Shown in pieces: positions 7,689 to 14,389 of a DNA stretch of 64,000 bases (its first letter is position 1; every line of letters begins with the position of its first letter). Both the position numbers and the translations under genes were made by a program. Under the pieces are notes generated by a model that did no database searches, was not told where the DNA came from, and saw only the letters and a program-made list of their open reading frames with translations. Location: the NCBI GenBank assembly GCA_035294785.1, contig DATGKF010000140.1:1-64000 (forward strand), in the 5' to 3' direction. This stretch comes from Poindextera sp035294785 (GTDB taxonomy: Bacteria; Pseudomonadota; Alphaproteobacteria; Caulobacterales; Caulobacteraceae).

Positions 7689-8316
7689 AGACGGCCAACT
7701 GGTCGGCGAAGGCGCGCTGGTAGGCGGGCCGCGCTTCGCCGCGGGCGATGTAGGCGGCGAGGCTGCGATAGGCCTCGAGAATCCCCGACGCCCCCACCCG
7801 GCGCAGCACCGTCACCATCATGAGGTCGCCGGCGCTGAAGGCGCCGTCGAGCCAATCGCCGTCGCCAAGCCGCGCGGCGAGTTCGTCCAACCGCTCGCGG
7901 ACGCGATCGCGGACGATCGGCAGCCGCTCGGCCGACCAGCTCTTGTCGCGCTCCAGCAGCGCGGCGTTCGAGAGCTCCAGGATGGGCGGCTCGATCGTGC
8001 TGAGGGCGGCGAACATCCAGGCGATCGCGCGCGCCCTGGCGTTCGCGTCCCTCGGCAGCAAGCCGGCATGCCGCTCGGCGATGTGCAAGACGATGGCGCC
8101 GGATTCGAAGAGAACGAGGTCGCCGTCCTCGTAGGTCGGAATCTGGCCGAACGGATGCAGCGCCAGGTGCGCGGGCTCGTTCATCGCCGCGAATGAGACA
8201 AGGCGGACCGCGTACGGCTGGCCGACCTCTTCCAGCGCCCAGCGCACCCGCATGTCCCTGGCCAAACCCCGGCCGCGGTCGGGCGAGCTTTCGAAGGCGG
8301 TGATGGTGATGGTCAT
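7663..8316 (-). CDS. Glutathione S-transferase family protein
   Basis: The 217-residue two-domain GST has a thioredoxin-like N-domain (residues 1-80, with the cis-Pro region HPFGQIPTYEDGDLVLFESGAI, where E-S contacts the glutathione gamma-glutamyl group) and an all-helical C-domain containing FSAGDLMMVTVLRRV, the N-capping/hydrophobic staple motif. It conjugates glutathione to electrophiles or acts as an isomerase. GGAG precedes the ATG. The gene converges on the MarR gene, and the context suggests xenobiotic detoxification. The substrate is unknown. Confidence 0.9.
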   Translation of the reverse strand: MTITITAFESSPDRGRGLARDMRVRWALEEVGQPYAVRLVSFAAMNEPAHLALHPFGQIPTYEDGDLVLFESGAIVLHIAERHAGLLPRDANARARAIAWMFAALSTIEPPILELSNAALLERDKSWSAERLPIVRDRVRERLDELAARLGDGDWLDGAFSAGDLMMVTVLRRVGASGILEAYRSLAAYIARGEARPAYQRAFADQLAVFTAAQQAG

Positions 8317-8393
8317 CGCAGAGCTCCGTCGTCCCGGCCTACCATTTCAGAAAACGAACGGGCCGCCCCGAAACCGACATCGCCCCGGCAGCG

Positions 8394-9452
8394 CTAGCCC
8401 GCGTCCGACAGCACCTTGGCGTGGAAGCGCTCGCCCATGCGGCGGTAGCCGGCGGCGTTGGGGTGCAGGTCATCCGGCAAGTCGGGCGCATCGGCGGCGT
8501 CGAAAAGCTCGAGCCCGGAGAGGTAGCGGATGTGCTGATCGCCGGCCCGCACTCGCGCGGCGACCACGTCCTCGAGCAGCTCGCGCATGCGGGCGAGCGT
8601 TGGGCCGCCGGCCGAGCCCGCCTGTTCGCGGCTGGCGGAGAAGATCGGCGAGATAATCACGATCGGCGTTTCAGGGTGCTTCTCGCGGATGATCGAGATC
8701 ATCGCGTGGGCGGAATCGAGGAAGGTGCGCTCCTTCAGCATCCCCTCGCCGTGCACGTTGATGCCGAGCTTGAGCACGATCAGGTCGGCCGCCTGGTCGC
8801 GGATCGCCCGCGCGGCGAGCCCGCTCAGGAGGCAGGAGCCCGCCCAGCCCATGTTGAGCAGCCGCGCGTCGGCGTGCGCGCTGGCCACGGCCGGCCATGA
8901 GCCGGAGCCGCCCTCGGCCTCCATGCAGTGGGAGATGGAGCTGCCGTGGAAGACGATGCGCCGTCGCTCGTCCGGCCAGGATGCGACATGGGAGCTGTCG
9001 TCGACCTCGACGCTGGTGATCGAGACGGTCGCCGTCTGCGGCAGCCAGATCTCGATGTGTTTTTCGCCCGCCGGCAGCCCCTCGAAGGCCACGCTGGCTC
9101 GCTCGTCGCCGGCAAGGCCGCCCTCGGGCGTCAGCGTCGCGCCGCCGTTCGCCGCCTGCCGCTTCCAGAAGGCGCCGTCGATATAGAGCTCGTAGTTGGC
9201 CGGCCGCGCCTCGGGTCCAGGGCCAGGGCCGCCGGTCGAGCGCTGGGTCGAGGCGATGCGGATCGCCGTCGTGTCGGTGATCATCCGCAGCCTGATCCCC
9301 GCCGCGCACGACGCCACCCAGCGGGTGAACGGATCGAGGAACAGCGTGTCGGCGAACGGATAGCGCAGCGGCTGAATCGAGCCCGGCCGGCGGCGCACGT
9401 CGACGTGCCCGTCCAGCAGGCCTTCGACGGTCTCGAGCGCGATGGCCTTCAT
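8394..9452 (-). CDS. SGNH/GDSL-type esterase with N-terminal beta domain
   Basis: This 352-residue protein has an N-terminal beta-rich region (about 1-155) resembling the jelly-roll of CE2-type carbohydrate esterases and a C-terminal SGNH hydrolase domain. The GDSL block reads HGSSIS (probable nucleophile Ser172), block II is MGWAGS, block III is LGINVHG and the catalytic Asp/His lie in DDLHPN (His330). The usual GDS Asp is replaced by Ser. It probably hydrolyses an ester (acetylated sugar or lipid). No signal peptide is obvious. It lies downstream of the SDR/propeller genes on the same strand with a 63-base gap. Confidence 0.85.
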   Translation of the reverse strand: MKAIALETVEGLLDGHVDVRRRPGSIQPLRYPFADTLFLDPFTRWVASCAAGIRLRMITDTTAIRIASTQRSTGGPGPGPEARPANYELYIDGAFWKRQAANGGATLTPEGGLAGDERASVAFEGLPAGEKHIEIWLPQTATVSITSVEVDDSSHVASWPDERRRIVFHGSSISHCMEAEGGSGSWPAVASAHADARLLNMGWAGSCLLSGLAARAIRDQAADLIVLKLGINVHGEGMLKERTFLDSAHAMISIIREKHPETPIVIISPIFSASREQAGSAGGPTLARMRELLEDVVAARVRAGDQHIRYLSGLELFDAADAPDLPDDLHPNAAGYRRMGERFHAKVLSDAG

Positions 9453-9515
9453 GCGTCTCCCCTCCGGACGTCCTTATGACCCCTAACAGCAGAAGCCGTC
9501 GCGAGGCCAGCCGGG

Positions 9516-10709
9516 TCACCCGCCCGGCGGGGCGTAGACGTCGACGTCCATGTCGGACCAAGCGAGAAAACGGCCGTCCGGTAGTATGGCCAGCCCGACC
9601 GCCGCATCGTACGGAGAGCGGTTCAACGTGTAGACCGCAAGCGGGGCGAGGGTCGCGCCGTCGAAGGTCTCGATCACGTCGCCGTCGCCGATCAGCATCG
9701 CAAACCACCGCCCGTCCGGCGCCGCAGCGACGCGGAACGACCAAGGCTCCGTCTCCAACCGAACATTGTCCACCGGCGCACACGTGTCGATTTCACCGCT
9801 CGGCTCAGTGAACGTCCGCGCCAGAGTGCGGCCGCTGAGGACGCGCCCTGACGCTATGTCGCGAAGCGTCAGCGTCGGCGGATCGGCGTCGTGGGGGTCA
9901 GTGTGGGCGAGTTGCAACACACGGTCGCCGAGGCGGAAGCTGCGCTCGTCCAGGGATTGGGGGAAGTCAGGCGCGCCGCCGTCCGCCAGCACAGCGTCGA
10001 TGCCCGGATAGACCTTGTCGCCGCGGACGAAGACGGTTCCGGACTCATCGACGATCGCCCGCCGGGCGAGCTCGGAGAGCGCCGCGATCGGGAAGATGGC
10101 CGCTTGACGGAACCCGTCGGCGGCGGTGTCGAGCAGGAGGTTGCGCGCGGCGTAACCGCAAGTGACGAAGAGCCGGTCGCCCAGCCAGCGCGACTCGCGC
10201 GAGCCGCAGTCGATCTGCGGCGTCTGAACGCGCTTTCGCGTGTGGACATCGAAGATTTCGGCGTCGCCGAAGAGGTCGGGCCAGCTCACGTAGCGGCCGT
10301 CGTTCGAGAGGCTCTGCACCGCGACGATGTCGCCCTCGTCGAACGGCAGGATGAAGGCGTCATGATCGACGCCATCAGGATAGATCGAGGCCTGATACTG
10401 GTTCGGCCGAGATGCGGGCGTCGTGATCGCCACCACGCCCGACGGGCTGGCGCGAACACCAAGCAGCGAGTTGGCCTGGCCGCTGTAGAGAACGCGGCCG
10501 TTCAGCAGGATCGGGTCGGCGCCTGCCCCGAAACAGTCGGCCGCCGCCCCGCGCGCGTGCCGGCCATCAGCTTCGGTCCAAGCAGGGCGGTGCAGGAAGA
10601 TGTCGGGCGTCGGGCCGTCGGCAGGCAACTGGGCGCGGGCGCCGCCGCAAGCGAGGACGCCGGCGAGGAGAGCCGCCGCTGCGACCTGCCTGTGTAGCCT
10701 CGCCCTCAC
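9516..10709 (-). CDS. Exported beta-propeller-like protein of unknown function
   Basis: I do not recognise this 397-residue protein. It starts at a GTG that overlaps the stop of the SDR gene (GTGA), which places a signal peptide at the N-terminus (basic start, AAAALLAGVLACGGARA). Cleavage after ARA, or lipidation at the Cys in VLAC, are both possible. The mature part is a series of beta-rich repeats of the type D-G-R-x-x-x-W/A (SNDGRYVSWPD, APDGRWFAMLIGDG, LPDGRFLAWSDMD), as in WD40/YVTN propellers, with several Cys that could form disulfides. It is likely periplasmic or surface-exposed. Translational coupling to the SDR is clear, but a functional link is not. Confidence 0.7.
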   Translation of the reverse strand: MRARLHRQVAAAALLAGVLACGGARAQLPADGPTPDIFLHRPAWTEADGRHARGAAADCFGAGADPILLNGRVLYSGQANSLLGVRASPSGVVAITTPASRPNQYQASIYPDGVDHDAFILPFDEGDIVAVQSLSNDGRYVSWPDLFGDAEIFDVHTRKRVQTPQIDCGSRESRWLGDRLFVTCGYAARNLLLDTAADGFRQAAIFPIAALSELARRAIVDESGTVFVRGDKVYPGIDAVLADGGAPDFPQSLDERSFRLGDRVLQLAHTDPHDADPPTLTLRDIASGRVLSGRTLARTFTEPSGEIDTCAPVDNVRLETEPWSFRVAAAPDGRWFAMLIGDGDVIETFDGATLAPLAVYTLNRSPYDAAVGLAILPDGRFLAWSDMDVDVYAPPGG

Positions 10710-11509
10710 CGCACGTGCATGCCGCCGTCGACGACCAGGAGCGCGCCGGTGATGAACTTGGCATCGTCCGAGGCGAGGAACAGCGCTGCGTGGGCGGTGT
10801 CCCAGGCCGTGCCCATCTGGCCCATGGGCACGCGGGCGTTGCGGGCGGCGCGCGTCTCGTCGGTGGTGCGGCCGCTGGCGCGGGCGATGCCCTCGATGGC
10901 CATGGGCGTGTCCATCAGTCCGGGCAGCACGGCGTTGCAGCGCACGCGGTATTTCGCGTTCGCCGCCGCAACGCTGGTGGTCAGCCGGTTCACGCCGGCC
11001 TTGGAGACCTCGTAAGCGATCTGGTTGCCGCCGGAATAAGACGCCAGCGAGGAGATGTTGACGATCGCCCCGCCGCCCTGCTCGCGCATCAGCGGGATGG
11101 CCGCTTTGCTGGTCAGCCACATGCCCTTGAGGTTCACTTCGACGATCTTGTCGAAGGCGACCTCGTCGGCGTGCTGGGCCGGGCCGTCGCGGCCGCCCTG
11201 CGTCCCGCCGATGCCGACGTTGTTGACCAGGATGTCGACGCCGCCGAGCCGCGCCTGGCCGGTTTCGAGGATCGCCTTGGCCTGCGCGGCGTCGGTGACG
11301 TCGGCCTCGAAGGCCGACGCCTCGCCGCCTTCGGCGCCGATCATCGCCGCGGTCTCTTCCGCGCGCGCCAGGATGCGGTCGACGCAGAGGACGCGGGCGC
11401 CTTCGCGGGCGAAGAGCATCGCCATGGCGCGGCCGTTGCCGATGGTCTCGCCGGGCGTCTGGCCGGCGCCGACGACGACGGCGGTCTTGCCAGCGAGCCG
11501 GCCGGCCAT
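10706..11509 (-). CDS. SDR-family NAD(P)-dependent oxidoreductase
   Basis: The 267-residue classical-length SDR has a nucleotide loop at residues 14-26 (GAGQTPGETIGNG), a longer variant of TGxxxGIG. NNVG is at about 96-99, and the catalytic Ser153/154, Tyr166 and Lys170 lie in NISSLASYSGGNQIAYEVSK. The ending ITGALLVVDGGMHV is typical. It oxidises or reduces an alcohol/ketone. It lies one base after the stop of the CMD gene and overlaps the downstream propeller gene. The unusual loop is known in a subset of dehydrogenases annotated for hydroxyacyl or steroid-like substrates, but the substrate is not evident here. Confidence 0.92.
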   Translation of the reverse strand: MAGRLAGKTAVVVGAGQTPGETIGNGRAMAMLFAREGARVLCVDRILARAEETAAMIGAEGGEASAFEADVTDAAQAKAILETGQARLGGVDILVNNVGIGGTQGGRDGPAQHADEVAFDKIVEVNLKGMWLTSKAAIPLMREQGGGAIVNISSLASYSGGNQIAYEVSKAGVNRLTTSVAAANAKYRVRCNAVLPGLMDTPMAIEGIARASGRTTDETRAARNARVPMGQMGTAWDTAHAALFLASDDAKFITGALLVVDGGMHVR

Positions 11510-11510
11510 C

Positions 11511-12080
11511 TCAGGCGCCTTTGAGGGCCGGATCGAGCGCCTGCCCGGGCTCGAGCTGCACGCCGAAGGTGTTCAGGAACATCGAGACCTGGGTGTACTG
11601 GCCGACGGTGAAGACCACGTCCATGCACTGCTTCTCGTCGAAGTGCTTGGCCAGCGCCGCCCACGTGGCGTCCGAGACGAAATGCCCGCGGACGAGTTCG
11701 TCCGCGGCGCGGATCAGCGCCTGCTCGGCCTCGGTCCAGTTGCGCGCGCCCGCGCCCTCCTTGATCGCCTCGATCTCATGCGGCGAAAGCCCCTCGCGCC
11801 GGCCGATGCCGGTGTGCTGGGTGAATTCGTAGCCGGACTGACAGAGGAAGCCGACGCGCAGGATGACGATCTCCCGCTCGCGCGCCGGCAGGCTGTTGCG
11901 GCGCGACAGCACGTACGCGCCCCACTGCTGGAACCGGGTCAGCGCCTTCGGCGCATGCGCCAGGGTGGCGAAGATGTTGAGCAGCCGCCCATCCTGCAGC
12001 ATCGGCTGCACGGCCTCTTTCTGCTCCTCGCTCATGTCGGCGATGGCCAGCGGGGCGATGCGGGGCTTCGACAGTCTCAT
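11511..12080 (-). CDS. Carboxymuconolactone decarboxylase family protein
   Basis: This 189-residue CMD-superfamily protein has the core segment AREREIVILRVGFLCQSGYEFTQHTGIGRREG. A single Cys and the His are present, but there is no CxxC pair, so the chemistry is closer to decarboxylase-like or uncharacterised members than to AhpD. GAGGA precedes the ATG. It is upstream of, and one base from, the SDR gene. CMD-SDR pairs of this kind occur often in alphaproteobacterial catabolic clusters. It shows little resemblance to the other CMD protein at 5885-6421 beyond the domain. Confidence 0.87.
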   Translation of the reverse strand: MRLSKPRIAPLAIADMSEEQKEAVQPMLQDGRLLNIFATLAHAPKALTRFQQWGAYVLSRRNSLPAREREIVILRVGFLCQSGYEFTQHTGIGRREGLSPHEIEAIKEGAGARNWTEAEQALIRAADELVRGHFVSDATWAALAKHFDEKQCMDVVFTVGQYTQVSMFLNTFGVQLEPGQALDPALKGA

Positions 12081-12118
12081 GGGCCGCGTCCTCTTTCCGC
12101 AAAGCCCTACCAGACCGG

Positions 12119-12718
12119 CTAGGCCAGCGGCACGCCCTTTTCGCGCAGGAGCGCCGTCAGGCTCGCCTGGTCCACGAACACTTCCGCCTGAAAGCCCGCC
12201 AGCCGCGCCCCCTCGACGTTCGCGGCCACGTCGTCGAAGAAGATCGAGCGGGCGGGATCGATGCCCGCGTCCTTCGCCACGCGATGGAAGGACTCCACGG
12301 CCGGCTTCGAGAGCCGGATCTCGTGGCTGAGGTAGGCCTCGAGTTCTCCAAGCGCGCCGCCTGTCTCGGCGACCAGATAGTCCCAATGCACCTGGTTGGT
12401 GTTGGAGAACAGCATGACCCTGTTGCGAGCGCCGAGCTGGCGCACGAAGGCGAGCATCGAGGGATCGACGGTGAAGTGGCAGCACCAGTCGGCCGCGAAC
12501 TGATCCCACCCTGCGTCATAGCCCAGCTCGTCGCGCAGCTCGGCGTGCAGGTCGGCGATGGGAAGGCCCGAGCCCCAGTCCTTGCGGCGGATGAGGCGAC
12601 TGACATCGCGCGGCGTGGCGCGCGTCTTCGAGGCGATCCGCTCGACCATCACCGCATTGTCGTGCGCGACGATGACGCCGCCGAGGTCGAAGACGAGCGC
12701 GTCGAAGGAGGCGGCCAT
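12119..12718 (-). CDS. HAD-superfamily hydrolase (YihX-like, HAD-IA)
   Basis: The 199-residue protein has all four HAD motifs: Asp11 in FDLGGVIV (nucleophile; the second motif-I Asp is Gly13, as in YihX/epoxide-hydrolase-N relatives), Ser105 in LFSNTN, Lys138 in RLSKP, and Asp162/163 in FFDDV. The cap is a small helical insertion after motif I. YihX-like enzymes dephosphorylate sugar phosphates such as glucose-1-phosphate. It is followed on the same strand by the CMD gene after a 38-base gap. Confidence 0.9.
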   Translation of the reverse strand: MAASFDALVFDLGGVIVAHDNAVMVERIASKTRATPRDVSRLIRRKDWGSGLPIADLHAELRDELGYDAGWDQFAADWCCHFTVDPSMLAFVRQLGARNRVMLFSNTNQVHWDYLVAETGGALGELEAYLSHEIRLSKPAVESFHRVAKDAGIDPARSIFFDDVAANVEGARLAGFQAEVFVDQASLTALLREKGVPLA

Positions 12719-12761
12719 GCCGGCCGCCTTAGCCCGATTGCCGCCCGGCCGCGAGAGGCTC

Positions 12762-13619
12762 TTACCGGCCGTCGATGTAGGCGAGGACGGCGCGGTTGAA
12801 CTGGTCGGGGTCCTGCACCGGCGCGCCGTGGCCGACGTTCTTCAGCATGATCAGCCGGGCGTGCGGGATGGTGTGGGCGAGATAGGTCAGATGCTGAGGC
12901 GTGATCAGCTCCTCCTTGTCGCCGTCGACGATGGCGATCTGCGGGCCGTGGATGCGGGCCAGCTGGGCGGCGGTGTAGTTGGGTTGGGTCTCGGCCATCT
13001 TTGCGAACTCGGCCATGAGATCGTTGAACGCCCCAGGCGTGGGCGACAGGCGCGTGTAGTCGTCCTGCGCCCAACGCAGGGCCTCCATGACGATCGGCTT
13101 GGTCATCCAGTCCTTCGCCAGGCCCGAGGGGTCCATGTCGGGGCTGAAGGCGAAAATGCGCGTCTCGCGGTCCGGGTCGTGCATCGCCATGATGATTCCC
13201 AGAATCGCCCCGTCGCTCCAGCCGACGATGGCCGCCTTCTTGATGCTGAGCGCGTCCATCACCGCGATGACGTCGCTCTCCATCAGCTCGTAGCTGATCG
13301 GCTCGGGCCCGTGCGTGCTGCGCCCCTGGGCGCGGCTGTCGATCACGATGACGCGGTGGCCCGCCTTCACCAGCGCCGGAACCTGGTCGCCGAAGTTGTC
13401 GGCATCGCCGCCGAGGCCGTGCAGCAGAATGATCGGCGGACCTTCCCCGAAGGTCGCGAACCAGATCTCCGCCCCCCGGTGCGCGACGTGGCCGTCCATC
13501 GCGGCCGGCGGCAGCGGCGGCGGCCGGGTGAACGTCTCCGAGGGCGCGGGAGCGGCCATCGCCGGCGCAGCCCAGACGAGGAGTGCGCCGAGCGCGAGCA
13601 ACCCCATTTTCCGCCTCAT
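12762..13619 (-). CDS. Exported alpha/beta hydrolase
   Basis: This 285-residue protein begins with a clear Sec signal peptide (KMGLLALGALLVWAAPAMAAP) and continues as an alpha/beta hydrolase with oxyanion region ILLHGLGG, nucleophile Ser135 in GWSDG, and acid/His candidates in VDGDKEE and NVGHGAPV. It probably hydrolyses an ester, lactone or C-C bond in the periplasm. I prefer the ATG at 13619, preceded by GGGGGA, over the one at 13631. Upstream on the same strand is the TetR gene, 56 bases away. Confidence 0.87.
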   Translation of the reverse strand: MRRKMGLLALGALLVWAAPAMAAPAPSETFTRPPPLPPAAMDGHVAHRGAEIWFATFGEGPPIILLHGLGGDADNFGDQVPALVKAGHRVIVIDSRAQGRSTHGPEPISYELMESDVIAVMDALSIKKAAIVGWSDGAILGIIMAMHDPDRETRIFAFSPDMDPSGLAKDWMTKPIVMEALRWAQDDYTRLSPTPGAFNDLMAEFAKMAETQPNYTAAQLARIHGPQIAIVDGDKEELITPQHLTYLAHTIPHARLIMLKNVGHGAPVQDPDQFNRAVLAYIDGR

Positions 13620-13675
13620 GTCATCCCCCATCGGCCATCAGCTCTTTCAGCATACGCGCGCCACGCGGCGCCGGA

Positions 13676-14269
13676 TCAAGCCCTGGCCGCAGCGATCGCC
13701 TCGCGCACGCGCGCCAGCGCGGCGTCGATCGGCGCGGTTTCGCCCAGCATGTCGAAGGTGCGGTAGACCGAGAAGAAGCAGTGGCCGTGCACGGTCGCCA
13801 GCAGCGAGCGGGCGAGCGAGAGCACGCCAGACGGCTCTGCGCTCGGCAGCGCGGCGGCGATCTCGGCGGCGACCATGCCCATCAGGTCGGCGACGACCGC
13901 CTGGTACCACTCCGGCGCCGGGGCGCCGTCGGCCATGTGGTGCTCGTAGAGCGCGATCCATGCCCGCGGCTCGCGGGCGGCGAAGTCAAAATACCCGTCG
14001 ACGAGGGTTGCGATGCGGTCGCCGCCGGGCGCGGCCAGGCGCTGGCGCAGGTGATCGCCCCACAACGCCAGCGTCCGCGCGTTGATCGCCAGCACCAGGC
14101 CGTCGTAGCTGCCGAACACGTTGTAAAGGGTGCCGATGGAGTAGCCGACCCGCTTGGCGACGTCGCGCGCGGAGAAGCCCGCGAGGCCCGTCCGCGCCAA
14201 CTGACGGCGCCCCTCATCGACGAACAGCGTCTTGAGTTCGCTTCGCGTGTGATCGGATCGGCGACCCAT
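13676..14269 (-). CDS. TetR/AcrR-family transcriptional regulator
   Basis: The 197-residue repressor has an N-terminal HTH (about residues 12-58: GLAGFSARDVAKRVGYSIGT, LYNVFGSYDGLV) and a helical ligand domain (TetR_C-like, with WIALYEHHM). It diverges from the DUF2339 membrane-protein gene. Two identical 16-base operator copies lie 13-51 bases upstream of its start, so it probably represses both itself and the membrane protein. The ligand is unknown. The exported hydrolase downstream may share its transcript. Confidence 0.9.
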   Translation of the reverse strand: MGRRSDHTRSELKTLFVDEGRRQLARTGLAGFSARDVAKRVGYSIGTLYNVFGSYDGLVLAINARTLALWGDHLRQRLAAPGGDRIATLVDGYFDFAAREPRAWIALYEHHMADGAPAPEWYQAVVADLMGMVAAEIAAALPSAEPSGVLSLARSLLATVHGHCFFSVYRTFDMLGETAPIDAALARVREAIAAARA

Positions 14270-14281
14270 GGCGACCTCTAA

Positions 14282-14320
14282 ATTGAACAGTGCTCAAAAT
14301 AATTATTGAACAGTGCTCAA
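14282..14320. promoter_or_regulatory. Tandem TetR operators, two exact 16-base copies
   Basis: ATTGAACAGTGCTCAA occurs at 14282-14297 and again at 14305-14320, a 23-base period. Each copy is nearly palindromic about its central G: TTGAACA against TTGAGCA, with one mismatch. The sequence resembles known TetR-family operators of the TTGAACA-N-TGTTCAA type. It lies in the only AT-rich patch between the divergent TetR and DUF2339 genes. Confidence 0.75.
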
Positions 14321-14389
14321 TTGTGTGTTTCCTATGCGTCCGTCAAGCGGTTTCGTCGGATGCCACCGACCGCGAGAGGGAGTGAGACC

